Shown piece by piece: positions 9,039 to 17,866 of a stretch of DNA of 64,000 bases. The DNA lies in contig NZ_JAOTJC010000013.1 in assembly GCF_025628895.1 (NCBI RefSeq), forward strand, positions 76,161-140,160, written 5' to 3'. A program made the position numbers and the translations under genes. This stretch comes from Alteromonas salexigens (GTDB taxonomy: Bacteria > Pseudomonadota > Gammaproteobacteria > Enterobacterales > Alteromonadaceae). Below the pieces are notes generated by a model. The model was not told the origin of the DNA. It made no database searches and was given only the letters and a program-made list of their open reading frames with translations. How positions within the stretch are numbered: the stretch's first letter is position 1; every line of letters begins with the position of its first letter.

Positions 9039-9722
9039 TTATTTTGTTGTCGACATTGCCGTTTCGTTAACTACCTTCAAATCAGCTTCCACGTTTACTA
9101 CGTCTGAAGCATTTTTTGCAATCTGTACCGCCAGGTCTCGCTCTGCGTCTGTGTCGACTTCGCCAGTCAGAGTCACGATGCCATTCTCTACATCCACATC
9201 AATGTCGAAACCGGAGATATCAGAATCCATCAACAAGCGGGTTTTAACTACCGTCGCAATTTTTGCGTCCGTGAGTGCGCTTATTTCCTCTTCTGACTCT
9301 TCTTCAACATTGTTGGCAACTTCTTCAGATTCTTCCTCAACATTATTGGCTACTTCATCTGCCTCTTCTTCCATCTCGTCGGCGGCATCCGCAAGCTCAT
9401 CGGCGCGGTCGCGCTTGTCAGTTACTGACAGCTGATTGTCTACCGATGTCACGCCTTCGATATTAGCTACCAGCTCTTCTGCCAGCTTTTTATCTACTGA
9501 ATTTTCTACGCTACCGGTAAGCACTATCTCTCCGTTACGGACATCTGTGTTGATGTCGAACGAGTCCAGGTTGCCATTGAATAATAAAGTGGCTTCCGCT
9601 TTACCATCTATCCATGCATCTTTGGCACCTTTTTCCCAGTTGTTTCCTGATGTTTTGTCATCTGCAACAGCCGAGGTGGACAACACACCCGCAACAATTA
9701 AAGAAAGTATTGAACGTTTCAT
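9039..9722 (-). CDS. Periplasmic BON-domain protein, OsmY-like with acidic linker
   Basis: 227 residues: a signal peptide (MKRSILSLIVAGVLSTSAVA), a first BON domain (about 50-105, with FDINTDVRNGEIVLTGSVEN), an acidic linker of near-repeats of EEESEEVANNV, and a second BON domain (about 155-220, with DIDVDVENGIVTLTGEVDTD). BON domains bind lipids or membranes; OsmY protects periplasmic proteins during osmotic stress. AAAGGAGA before the ATG fixes the start. The central repeated acidic linker is unusual for OsmY, whose two domains are joined by a short linker. Confidence 0.88.
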   Translation of the reverse strand: MKRSILSLIVAGVLSTSAVADDKTSGNNWEKGAKDAWIDGKAEATLLFNGNLDSFDINTDVRNGEIVLTGSVENSVDKKLAEELVANIEGVTSVDNQLSVTDKRDRADELADAADEMEEEADEVANNVEEESEEVANNVEEESEEEISALTDAKIATVVKTRLLMDSDISGFDIDVDVENGIVTLTGEVDTDAERDLAVQIAKNASDVVNVEADLKVVNETAMSTTK

Positions 9723-10023
9723 AGCAGCTTCTCCTTTGTGTGAAACATACATGCTAATGCGAATTGTCTGCCAACTCAGATAAGTCAATGTATTCCAGTG
9801 ACTTATCGATTTGCGATGCGGCTCAACTGTCGCACTTTTGCTGCAACCTTTACGTCCGCGACAGTATTTTTTACCGGTTTGCTACACTATGAGACTGACA
9901 TTCGGAATGATTATTGAATAGCATGCGTGTACTGTCAGTCAGTAATGTGAAGAAAGAGGTATGAATCGCTTCATTTGCTGACCTAATACCACAAAGAGCC
10001 GTTACGGTTAGGGATAAAAAATC

Positions 10024-11028
10024 ATGAAAGAAACCCTTTACGTTTTAAGTGGATTACTCATATTTACCACGCTTGCCCCCCACTTGCCGGGCAAACATTG
10101 GCTGATACGGGTATGGGAGTTTCCCCGGGTCCAACAGGTGGTGGCGATGGGCGTTGTACTGGCGCTGTGGGCTATATTACCGGTAAGCGTAGACTTCTTT
10201 GCTGCTATCACCATAGGCATATTGATGGCCGCCGGTATTTATCAGCTATTCTGGATAATCCCCTACACCAGCCTCTGGTCAGCTGAAGTAGAACGTTATT
10301 CAGGCAAGGACGATGAGGCAGCCACCGTGAGTATCATGACCAGCAATGTGTATATGCACAATAAAAACAGTGCCGGACTCATAAACTTAGTCAATAAGTA
10401 TCAGCCGGACATGCTGGTCACCCTGGAAACCAATCAACGCTGGGAAGATGAGTTAGCGGAGCTGCATGCCGATTATCCGCATAGAATGGCCTGCCCATTG
10501 GAGAACCTGTATGGGATGCATCTGTATAGCCGCCTGCCATTTGAAAAGCAGCAGCTGCGGTTTGTTGTAGAAGATGGTGTACCGTCGATGCAGGTGGACG
10601 TACTTCTGGGCAAACAAACGGTAACCATGTATTTTCTTCACCCTAAGCCCCCCAGCCCTACAGAAAATAAGACTGCGCGCCCGAGAGATGTTGAGTTGGC
10701 GATAATAGGCCAGGAAATCGCGAAGGCTGATAATCCCGTGGTGGTGGCAGGCGATTTAAACGATGTGGCCTGGTCGCCCACTACCAGGGAGTTCAGAGAA
10801 ATCAGCAATGCTCTGGATCCCCGCATCGGACGCGGCTTTTTCAATACCTTTCACGCTAAGTACCCGTTGATCCGCTGGCCACTGGACCATGTTTTCCATA
10901 GCAAGGGCTTCATGCTGTGCGATATAAAGCGCCTGGAAGGGTATGGCTCAGACCACTTTCCCCTGCTCACTCGTCTGGCTCTTTCACCCCGCAATGTTTC
11001 TTCATCGGATCGGAAAACTGAAAAATGA
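10024..11028 (+). CDS. Endonuclease/exonuclease/phosphatase-family membrane protein
   Basis: 334 residues. Two or three N-terminal membrane segments (about 5-25, 38-55, 58-80) precede an EEP-fold hydrolase domain: VSIMTSNVYMHN, the catalytic-type Glu in MLVTLETNQ, VVVAGDLNDVAW and the C-terminal GSDHFPLL. Members of this membrane-anchored group are metal-dependent phosphodiesterases of unknown substrate, probably facing the periplasm. The 3' end overlaps the convergent MgtC/SapB gene by 62 bases. Confidence 0.85.
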   Translation: MKETLYVLSGLLIFTTLAPHLPGKHWLIRVWEFPRVQQVVAMGVVLALWAILPVSVDFFAAITIGILMAAGIYQLFWIIPYTSLWSAEVERYSGKDDEAATVSIMTSNVYMHNKNSAGLINLVNKYQPDMLVTLETNQRWEDELAELHADYPHRMACPLENLYGMHLYSRLPFEKQQLRFVVEDGVPSMQVDVLLGKQTVTMYFLHPKPPSPTENKTARPRDVELAIIGQEIAKADNPVVVAGDLNDVAWSPTTREFREISNALDPRIGRGFFNTFHAKYPLIRWPLDHVFHSKGFMLCDIKRLEGYGSDHFPLLTRLALSPRNVSSSDRKTEK

Positions 11029-11407
11029 AGAAGCCTAATGCGCACAATACCAGGCTTATTTCATAGCGGGCGTAGGCCACGGTAACGCCTATCGCCCCTA
11101 CTAACCAAATACCAGCGGCAGTGGCCGTCCCGGCCACTCGTTCACTGTTTTTCAGAATTGCGCCACCGCCTATAAAGCCGATACCGGTGATAATGCCATA
11201 CATCACCCTGGCTTCGGCTTCACCGTCCTGATACACCTCGCGACCCACAAGCATAAACGCACAGGCAGAAATTGCCACCAGCGGGAAGGTTCGCAAGCCG
11301 GCATTGTCTGACTTGTATTCCCGGTTGTAGGCAATGGGCAACGCCAGGGCGAACGCAATACCCAGTTGATAAAAGTGATAAATAATCAGGCTAAAATCAA
11401 TATCCAT
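10967..11407 (-). CDS. MgtC/SapB-family inner-membrane protein
   Basis: 146 residues with four membrane segments and family signatures: LPIAYNREYKSDNAGLRT (the usual G-x-ERE region, here YNREY), GIGFIGGGAILK and GTATAAGIWLVGAIG. MgtC-type proteins act in magnesium limitation and inhibit the F-type ATPase in pathogens; the short version without the C-terminal domain is of uncertain role. The start at 11407 has AGGAG at the right distance; an ORF extension further upstream lacks one. Its 3' end overlaps the EEP gene, so the two mRNAs share a complementary stretch. Confidence 0.85.
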   Translation of the reverse strand: MDIDFSLIIYHFYQLGIAFALALPIAYNREYKSDNAGLRTFPLVAISACAFMLVGREVYQDGEAEARVMYGIITGIGFIGGGAILKNSERVAGTATAAGIWLVGAIGVTVAYARYEISLVLCALGFFIFQFSDPMKKHCGVKEPDE

Positions 11408-11649
11408 ACAATAGGCTCCTAAGCATGTTCCTGTTAGAAACATAGCAATATCGGTGCCTGAATATGATTTATACTCTGGCAAGCATGCTACTGCAGTAAG
11501 CCGTCCACTGCGGATTTATGGAATTTGCAATTATGTTCAGCGGGCTATCGTGTTCTTCTTAGTGGAAGAGAACACTGTATTTTTTAGCGAGCAACAGCAA
11601 GGGAGTATCGTTCCCGCGCCAGTCAACAGAACCACACAACGCGGTAGTG

Positions 11650-12048
11650 TTATGCACTTTGCGGAATAGAAACGGATGACAATACTGTCTGACAGCGGGT
11701 GACCAGGTCTTTGTAATTGGTAGGATCGCTGACTACATCATCGAAGTGCGGGGCAAGAGACGAGGGTTCAATGTCAGGACTGCCCGTGTCTGCCAGCAGA
11801 ATTGCCACCCGACAACACTGCTGCTCCTGCTTCAGGATGACGCACAGCTCTGCACTTTGCATATCAGGAAGCCGGGCATCACACAGAACCACATCATAGC
11901 GCTGTTGCTTACCGAACTCGACCGCCCTGGCACCGCTGGCGGCAAAATCTACAGACCAGCCCAACCCTTTCAGCATAGTGGTTAACTGGCTTGCTACAAC
12001 GGGATTATCATCAATCACCAGTACCTTGAGTAGGCTCACTGACTCCAT
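11650..12048 (-). CDS. Stand-alone response-regulator receiver
   Basis: 132 residues, one receiver domain: VLVIDDNP gives the acidic pair, VVLCDARLPD the phospho-acceptor Asp and LLADTG the Thr. The conserved Lys near the end of beta-5 is missing (DDVVSDPTNY), so phosphorylation-driven change may be altered. No output domain and no kinase next door; it likely signals by protein contact. GGAGAC precedes the ATG. Confidence 0.85.
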   Translation of the reverse strand: MESVSLLKVLVIDDNPVVASQLTTMLKGLGWSVDFAASGARAVEFGKQQRYDVVLCDARLPDMQSAELCVILKQEQQCCRVAILLADTGSPDIEPSSLAPHFDDVVSDPTNYKDLVTRCQTVLSSVSIPQSA

Positions 12049-12238
12049 GGTAATGTCTCCTTTGGGGCTCCTTCCCTACCGCCAGATTGCGACTGCAGAA
12101 GCTGCGATAAATTTTACATTCGCCAATATATGACGAGGAGAACCATGCACATATCGTGCAAGGTGCCAGTATTGCCCCAATTCAATAAAAAGCGTAGCAG
12201 ATGGAAGCGATTCTGGGTAGCAGAAAAGCCTATTCTGC

Positions 12239-12826
12239 CTACATAGGACCGTGAGCCGCTGAGCCGGACATGGGTCCGTTCGTACCGTTATTCCGTGTGG
12301 ACGCCAGGCATGCACGAACACGTTCACATACCTGTTCCCGACGTTTGAAATGTGCCAACCCTAAGACTCTGTCGTCACGTGGCCACACCGCCTGATTAAG
12401 AACCTCCACATCAGCTTCTGTCAGCGCCGCCGTATTAAGCTTGATAGCCACTGCTTTTTTATTGGGTTTAATGAGTGTCGGTTCTACGTCGCGAACCAGG
12501 CCGCCGGGAACACAAATAAACTCTCTGGCCTGCGGATCTTTCACCACACAAACATGATCATCGTCACAAATAATGGAGGGCCAGCCTTCTGCGATCCGGC
12601 TTTGCGCAAACATGGCGACCGTAAAGGCGACGAGCACCAGCATTGTCATGAGAATAAACTGTGCGCTTAATTCCGGTGCCACAGCCACGATTGCCGCAAC
12701 CCCACCGGCGAACAGGATCCAGCCCCCAAACACCCGCCGCATTGCATTCGGTGAAATACCGGATATCACCTCTGCCTGCTGAATTTGGGCTTTATTGAAA
12801 GTTCGCACTACTATAGGTTTTTTCAT
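12239..12826 (-). CDS. Membrane protein with two N-terminal TM segments, unknown
   Basis: 195 residues. Two adjacent membrane segments (about 30-75, GGWILFAGGVAAIVAVAP and FILMTMLVLVAFTVAMFA) are followed by a soluble domain with a beta-rich part (PSIICDDDHVCVVKD) and a helical C-terminus. No family recognised. The C-terminal 20 residues are low-complexity (Gly, Asn, Ser, Pro). Confidence 0.6.
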   Translation of the reverse strand: MKKPIVVRTFNKAQIQQAEVISGISPNAMRRVFGGWILFAGGVAAIVAVAPELSAQFILMTMLVLVAFTVAMFAQSRIAEGWPSIICDDDHVCVVKDPQAREFICVPGGLVRDVEPTLIKPNKKAVAIKLNTAALTEADVEVLNQAVWPRDDRVLGLAHFKRREQVCERVRACLASTRNNGTNGPMSGSAAHGPM

Positions 12827-12957
12827 ACCGATACCGAACCACTACTTAAGAAGCGCAAGTGTACATTTAATTATAGTACGCGCAATAGCTTAGATGAGAT
12901 TAACAAAGATGCTATAGGTATCTGAAGTGAGGGGAAAAAAGAGTTTTACAAAGTTAC

Positions 12958-13548
12958 TCAGGCGCTGGCGGACAAGTCGGTGCGTAATTCGTTAACTTCA
13001 AAATGCATGGCATCAGGGTGTGAGCCTTCGTTCTGACGCAGTCGGTTCAGCACCACTTCACGTTGAGGTTTGCCGTAGAAATACCAGTCACAGACATGAT
13101 TTCGCATACCTGCACTACGTAGTTGATACACGTGCACAATATAACGATAGCCTTTGTCGTAGGCTTTCTTGTGTTCATCAGCTTCGTTGACAAGGGTATA
13201 CCCAGGACTATGGTATTCCGCAAGGGACGTAATCCCGGCACTCTTAGAGGTAAAAAAACCGCTGCCTAGTGTGGCAATGCGTTCCAGTGCAGCCTGCTCA
13301 ATATCTTCCAGCGAGCATTCGAGGTAGCCTTTTTCCAGACTCCCGAATGCACGGCAAGCATTCGGGCACCCTGCCACTAATCCTACCGAATACCCAGTAT
13401 GCTCTTTCCCCTCCCATGGCCTTAACCAGACGTAGGGACTAATGTGTACGAAGTACTCCTGCCCCTCAAAAACAACTGGAAACACGTCCGGAACAAGAAC
13501 GTTTCGTACATTCACCAGCTCATTAGGATTACGGGGATCAAACAGCAT
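12958..13548 (-). CDS. Hypothetical protein (196 aa)
   Basis: A soluble protein without signal peptide or membrane segment, rich in aromatic residues (EYFVHISPYVWLRPWEGKEH), with two Cys in AGCPNACRAFGSL. GAGG stands 6 bases before the ATG. I do not recognise the family. It stands alone between two short intergenic stretches. Confidence 0.6.
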   Translation of the reverse strand: MLFDPRNPNELVNVRNVLVPDVFPVVFEGQEYFVHISPYVWLRPWEGKEHTGYSVGLVAGCPNACRAFGSLEKGYLECSLEDIEQAALERIATLGSGFFTSKSAGITSLAEYHSPGYTLVNEADEHKKAYDKGYRYIVHVYQLRSAGMRNHVCDWYFYGKPQREVVLNRLRQNEGSHPDAMHFEVNELRTDLSASA

Positions 13549-13818
13549 GGAACCTCGAAGTCAAATAGACAAAAGTATAATTCTTAACAGTTGAGATTAT
13601 CGCACATTCTGACGACAGCTGTCAGGTATATTACAGCAGCTTAATACTTTATATTACCTGGCTTGCTGGCAGCGTCTATGAGGCTTTCCCCCCAGACTGA
13701 TATTGGCGTTCACATTTAATAGCAATACCCAGTACCTGTGAATAACGCATTATATAGCTATATAGCGAATGGCTCCGTCCACATGTCTGGGCGGTATCCA
13801 CGCATAGCATTGCTGACG

Positions 13819-14349
13819 TTAATCTATATACCCCTTCCCTATTGCCCGAAACGGCAACTCTAACCCCAGCTCAGGTACTTGCTGGCCCACCCAGGCCGGG
13901 AACGTATTACTGTTCGGCCCAGGAAAAACTTTGTACTCGTCTGCATAAGGGTAACTGCGCACAGCGTCCTGGATATCGGCAATCAGCACCTGTGCCTTTA
14001 TCCCCTGCAAGCTCAGCACTTTTTCGGGGCGAGCGCCATACCAGTAGCGGTCCGGACTCGCGGTGCGATACTCACGAAGTGCGGGCAGCCCATTGCGCAC
14101 GCGCCAGCCTACGACCTCATACACTATATACTCACTGGCATTGGCAGGCTTAAGTGCCAGCCAGGTATGCACAGCAAACCAGCCCCGCCAGCTAAACGCA
14201 TCGGCTGCATAAACTTCTATGACTGCCTCTTGTTGTTGCTGGGGGTCTGGGGCTATCCCGGCAGGCTCCCGACTGGCAGTGCGCCAGTCCTGAGTCTGAC
14301 ACCCTATTAGCATCAGTACCACTGTACTTAGTAATATCAACTTGTTCAT
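13819..14349 (-). CDS. DUF3750-family lipoprotein
   Basis: 176 residues. The signal peptide MNKLILLSTVVLMLIGC ends in a lipobox Cys. The mature protein carries the DUF3750 pattern: VYAADAFSWRGWFAVHTWLA, VYEVVGWRV, the R-x-x-x-PDRYWYGARPE segment and the C-terminal GPNSNTFPAWV, reminiscent of a papain-like or NlpC-type fold with an invariant His and Asn. AGGGG precedes the ATG at 14349, which is preferred over the longer frame beginning at 14460. Function unknown. Confidence 0.75.
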   Translation of the reverse strand: MNKLILLSTVVLMLIGCQTQDWRTASREPAGIAPDPQQQQEAVIEVYAADAFSWRGWFAVHTWLALKPANASEYIVYEVVGWRVRNGLPALREYRTASPDRYWYGARPEKVLSLQGIKAQVLIADIQDAVRSYPYADEYKVFPGPNSNTFPAWVGQQVPELGLELPFRAIGKGYID

Positions 14350-14726
14350 ACGTGCCCCTAAAACTGCTGCCCACACTGACCGGTGATGATCTTGTGACAG
14401 ACGACCCGTTAAGATTACTGCCAATAACCAACCCGCACGCAATGCCTGCACAGTTCCCACATTGAAGAGCAGCGCCTGCGGGGTGGCGTATTACTTACTT
14501 AATAGAGTACGAAGGAGAAATAGAAGGAGGTCAGTGTTGTCGCCGGGCGCTGAATACCGCGCGCGCATTCTGGGTGTTCGGATGCATTGTGCTGGGCAAA
14601 GCCCAAAGGGTGAAAAAGAAAGACTGGGGGCCAGAAAAGGGTGTAGCCCCTTGCGGGGCTACGATGCGGAGTAGGACTCCGCGACCATGTTGAAATGATT
14701 TCACATGGTGTGAGTTCGGTTGTCGC
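14350..14726. other. Intergenic region with three successive hairpins
   Basis: No convincing gene. At 14647-14706 three stems follow each other: GTAGCCCC/GGGGCTAC with a TTGC loop, GCGGAGT/ACTCCGC, and CATGTTGAAA/TTTCACATG with one bulge. They lie just downstream of the DUF3718 gene on the minus strand. They may be a 3' stabiliser, a terminator complex without a long T-run, or a dispersed repeat. Confidence 0.5.
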
Positions 14727-15122
14727 TTAGATGCGGCCGTTCAGTTCGGCGGCAATCGGGCTGCTCTGCAGACCTTGCTCAGCGATCCACGCTTGTAGGG
14801 TTTTACCATCTGCTTCTGGTGCAGACAGCTCACGGCTTGGCATTTTCTTAACCAGCAGTGTACCTACTTCTACCGCGTTGTTTTTGATAGCGGTACGAAT
14901 AAGACTGTCACCGTTGCAGCTAATACCTGTGTAGTAATCATGCAGCTTCAGGCGGTAGTCAGATTGAACGCTACGCATTTTCTTACGCAGTTCGCCTTTA
15001 TCGTCGGCCTGAACAATATTACAGATGTTTGCCAGTGCGTCGTTTACGTTAGCTTGTGCAGCGTTAGAAAAAGCCAGAGTAGACGCAGCAACAATCAGAG
15101 AAGTTTTAACAATTTTCAACAT
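14727..15122 (-). CDS. DUF3718-family periplasmic protein
   Basis: 131 residues; signal peptide MLKIVKTSLIVAASTLAFSNAA, cleaved after AQA, then a domain with two conserved Cys (NICNIVQADDKGELRKKM and GISCNGDSLIRTAI). This Cys spacing and the CNGxSLIRxA text are typical of DUF3718, found in Vibrio, Shewanella and Alteromonas. AGGAA precedes the start. Function unknown; the two Cys probably form a disulfide. Confidence 0.78.
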   Translation of the reverse strand: MLKIVKTSLIVAASTLAFSNAAQANVNDALANICNIVQADDKGELRKKMRSVQSDYRLKLHDYYTGISCNGDSLIRTAIKNNAVEVGTLLVKKMPSRELSAPEADGKTLQAWIAEQGLQSSPIAAELNGRI

Positions 15123-15409
15123 GGTTATATTCCTAAGATTAATTTAGTTCACTCGGTGAGAACGAGATGAATTAAACTAAATTAACTTATGAGTGAAAAT
15201 ACTTAAGGCAATACTTAGGTATACGGCACCATACCAAATCGCAGTGAGCTATCCTGCTTTGAGCAGGTGGAACACAGGTTTCATTGCACTCCCCTTTCTC
15301 GCCAGACGCGACCAACATCAAGCATCTGGTTCTGATTTTCACAGCACGGCATTGCACTGTAAGCGTTTTGTGGTTATTTTTTATTCGTAAAAATACAATC
15401 AAGAATCAC

Positions 15410-15850
15410 ATGGACTTACAAGCAGCTCATCTCATTTTGAATCAACTGGCCACGATTTGTACCTACCTGGGCGGTTTTTCGCTGGTGTTTCTGGGGGCGC
15501 TTATCACCATGCGGGGCACTGAATCCCGCGCTGCACAAGTGACGATTGTGAGCTCCGCTGTGGCATCCTGCTGTTTTATATTAAGCGCAGTTGGGTGGGG
15601 AATCCTGCAACTTAGCGCCGCACTTCCCGCTAACGATGTTCCCGTTGATAAAATGCTCGACGCATTGTTCGGCACCAGACATAAACTCTTTTCCCTACTC
15701 TATCTTGCCGGTCAGTTCAGTTTATTCGTTTGTATTGGATCCAGTGGGTATTTGCATTCCCGTAAAATTGGCCATCTCACTTTTGGAATAGGTGCGTTCG
15801 GTTTTGCAATAATGGGCTATGTACTATCGCCCTATGTGAACTTTGGTTGA
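15410..15850 (+). CDS. Four-TM membrane protein, unknown
   Basis: 146 residues from the ATG at 15410; a longer frame from 15284 would add 42 residues without hydrophobic or conserved character. Four hydrophobic segments (about 10-32, 40-62, 88-108, 116-138) suggest an inner-membrane protein. The ribosome-binding site is weak. No family recognised. Confidence 0.55.
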   Translation: MDLQAAHLILNQLATICTYLGGFSLVFLGALITMRGTESRAAQVTIVSSAVASCCFILSAVGWGILQLSAALPANDVPVDKMLDALFGTRHKLFSLLYLAGQFSLFVCIGSSGYLHSRKIGHLTFGIGAFGFAIMGYVLSPYVNFG

Positions 15851-16053
15851 CCCCCTGGGACACAGAGCCTTGTCGGTATTTTTTACACTCCCCCGGAAAC
15901 CTTTCCTGTGTAACACCATAAATACTTGTAAATAAAGCATAAAATTATACTGGCGCGGTTACTGCAAGGTCAAAAAATGAGCAATCATTGCGGTATCCGC
16001 TCTCCCGCTGTCGTCGTTCGCTCCCTCTAATGTGTCCTTAGGAAAGGTGACTT

Positions 16054-16638
16054 ATGATGTCAATACTACGAATAATAATTTATACCGCTTTTACACTAGC
16101 TAGCGTGGTTTTCACCGCACCTGTATACGCTCAGGAGCACATGGTGGGGGAAATACGGTATTTCGCCGGAAATTTTGCTCCAAGAGGCTGGGCTTTTTGT
16201 GACGGACAGCTACTTCCTATTTTTCAAAACGATGCGTTGTTTTCGTTATTGGGTACCACCTATGGCGGTGACGGCAGAACCACGTTTGCTTTGCCTGATA
16301 TGCGCGGACGGGTGGCCCTGCACAATGGCACAGGCGCCGGGTTGAGTTCCAGAACTCAGGGCATCCGGGGGGGAAGTGAAAACAAGCAACTGAACGCAAT
16401 GAACCTCCCTACGCACTCGCACCCTATGCAGGTTGCCTCAGATAATGCTAGCAGCAACGTGCCCGCTAATAAGTCGCTAGCCTCAGCCGAGATTTATACC
16501 ACCTACGACAATACTAACGCTGTGAATTCTGAGCCAACTTCTTCGGCCGGAGGCGGGCAGCTGTTTACCAACATACAGCCCTCGGCCACGGCCCATTGCA
16601 TTATTGCTCTCACTGGCGTTTATCCTTCCAGATACTAA
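16054..16638 (+). CDS. Secreted phage-tail-collar-domain protein, copy 1
   Basis: 194 residues: signal peptide ending VYAQE, then a tail-collar domain with GEIRYFAGNFAPRGWAFCDG, GTTYGGDGRTTFALPDMRGR and an R-x-G-S-x-N segment, and at the end the conserved Cys in AHCIIALTGVYPSR. These microcystin-dependent-protein-like (MdpB) domains also form the tip of phage tail fibres; the bacterial ones are often unlinked to phage. AGGAAAGG precedes the ATG. It is first of three paralogues in tandem, with 27 bases to the next; all probably form one operon with the PEP-CTERM-like gene. Confidence 0.85.
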   Translation: MMSILRIIIYTAFTLASVVFTAPVYAQEHMVGEIRYFAGNFAPRGWAFCDGQLLPIFQNDALFSLLGTTYGGDGRTTFALPDMRGRVALHNGTGAGLSSRTQGIRGGSENKQLNAMNLPTHSHPMQVASDNASSNVPANKSLASAEIYTTYDNTNAVNSEPTSSAGGGQLFTNIQPSATAHCIIALTGVYPSRY

Positions 16639-16665
16639 TTGCCAACAAAGCATGAGGAACACCGA

Positions 16666-17253
16666 ATGAATAAATTAACAAGAACGTTTTTACCGCTGCT
16701 CTGCCTGTTGTGGCAGACACCATCAAGCTTTGCCCAGGAACCGATGCTAGGTGAGATGCGTTATTTTGCAGGTAATTTTGCACCGCGCGGCTGGGCTTTC
16801 TGCGACGGTCAGTTGTTACCTATTTCACAAAATACCGCGTTATTTTCACTGCTGGGGACGACTTATGGAGGCGATGGCCGCACTACCTTTGGATTGCCGG
16901 ATATGCGTGGACGAGCACTAATTCATCCGGGTAACGGCCCAGGCCTTTCTAGCTACAGGCAGGGACAAAAAGTGGGCGTTGAAGAGACAACCTTAACCGC
17001 AACGACAATGGCTGCACACTCTCATACCGTAGTCGCTTCAGCTGCACCTGGTGATTCGGATAACGCCGCCAACGGAGTACTCGCAGCTGAGCGCATGTAC
17101 TCAACCCGCGCTCCCAATAAAACGTTGAACTCAGCAACCCTGGGTGAAGCAGGCACGCCTGCCCCAGCGACCGTCCCTGTCACCAACGTACAGCCGGTAA
17201 TTGCGATTAATTGCATCATTGCCATGTCTGGCATTTATCCAAGCCGGAGTTAG
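16666..17253 (+). CDS. Secreted phage-tail-collar-domain protein, copy 2
   Basis: 195 residues; signal peptide MNKLTRTFLPLLCLL to SFAQE, then the same collar domain (GEMRYFAGNFAPRGWAFCDG; TTYGGDGRTTFGLPDMRGR; NCIIAMSGIYPSR). The start at 16666 has GAGGAA before it; the longer frame simply reads back to the stop of copy 1. The repeat module is nearly identical to copy 1 over the first 100 residues, and differs in the central variable part, as in tail-fibre tip proteins. Confidence 0.85.
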   Translation: MNKLTRTFLPLLCLLWQTPSSFAQEPMLGEMRYFAGNFAPRGWAFCDGQLLPISQNTALFSLLGTTYGGDGRTTFGLPDMRGRALIHPGNGPGLSSYRQGQKVGVEETTLTATTMAAHSHTVVASAAPGDSDNAANGVLAAERMYSTRAPNKTLNSATLGEAGTPAPATVPVTNVQPVIAINCIIAMSGIYPSRS

Positions 17254-17262
17254 GAGTCTGTT

Positions 17263-17853
17263 ATGAGAAAACTATCATTTGTTTGCAGTGTGGCACTCGC
17301 GGCAGCTTCGTTGCAGGTTACCGCACCCGCAGTCGCGGAGCCCTTGTTAGGGGAAATTCGCTTCGTTGGTTTCAATTTCGCTCCCAGAGGGTGGGCCGAG
17401 TGCGATGGTCAGCTGTTACCGATTTCCCAGAATTCAGCGCTATTTTCTATTTTAGGCACGATTTACGGAGGCGATGGCAGAACGACCTTTGCATTACCTG
17501 ATATGCGTGGGCGTACCCCTGTACATGCAGGCAGTGGTCCAGGGCTATCTTCATATACCCTTGGAGCGCGCACCGGTACTGAGTCTAACAGGCTTACCCT
17601 GGCAAATATGCCTCCACATCATCATCACGTGCAGGCCACCAATTCGTCAGCCCGCACCAGTTCACCAGCCAGTAATACGCTGGCTCGGACCAGAAGTAAC
17701 GGTCGCGCCTATGTGAATGAAGATCCAAACGTAACGTTGCACCCATCGAGTATTGCTGAAACAGGTACTGCTGCGCCGGTTGATAACATGCAGCCTTTCA
17801 CCACGCTGAATTGCATTATTGCCACCCAGGGATTGTTCCCTTCCAGAAATTAA
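17263..17853 (+). CDS. Secreted phage-tail-collar-domain protein, copy 3
   Basis: 196 residues; signal peptide ending APAVAEP, then the collar domain (GEIRFVGFNFAPRGWAECDG; TIYGGDGRTTFALPDMRGR; a PHHHHHVQ-like His cluster; NCIIATQGLFPSRN). It begins 9 bases after copy 2. The His cluster HHHH in MPPHHHHVQA is positioned where tail-fibre tips bind a metal ion. Third paralogue of the array. Confidence 0.85.
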   Translation: MRKLSFVCSVALAAASLQVTAPAVAEPLLGEIRFVGFNFAPRGWAECDGQLLPISQNSALFSILGTIYGGDGRTTFALPDMRGRTPVHAGSGPGLSSYTLGARTGTESNRLTLANMPPHHHHVQATNSSARTSSPASNTLARTRSNGRAYVNEDPNVTLHPSSIAETGTAAPVDNMQPFTTLNCIIATQGLFPSRN

Positions 17854-17866
17854 GCAGGAAATTATT

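Noticed and set aside
11454-11669. 71-codon ORF between MgtC/SapB and receiver genes
   Set aside because: It overlaps the 3' end of the receiver gene on the other strand and has no ribosome-binding site.
12076-12327. 83-codon minus-strand ORF
   Set aside because: It overlaps the end of the two-TM membrane gene in another frame and has no sign of a real product.
16054-17853. Prophage tail region
   Set aside because: The collar-domain genes have signal peptides and there are no other phage genes around them.
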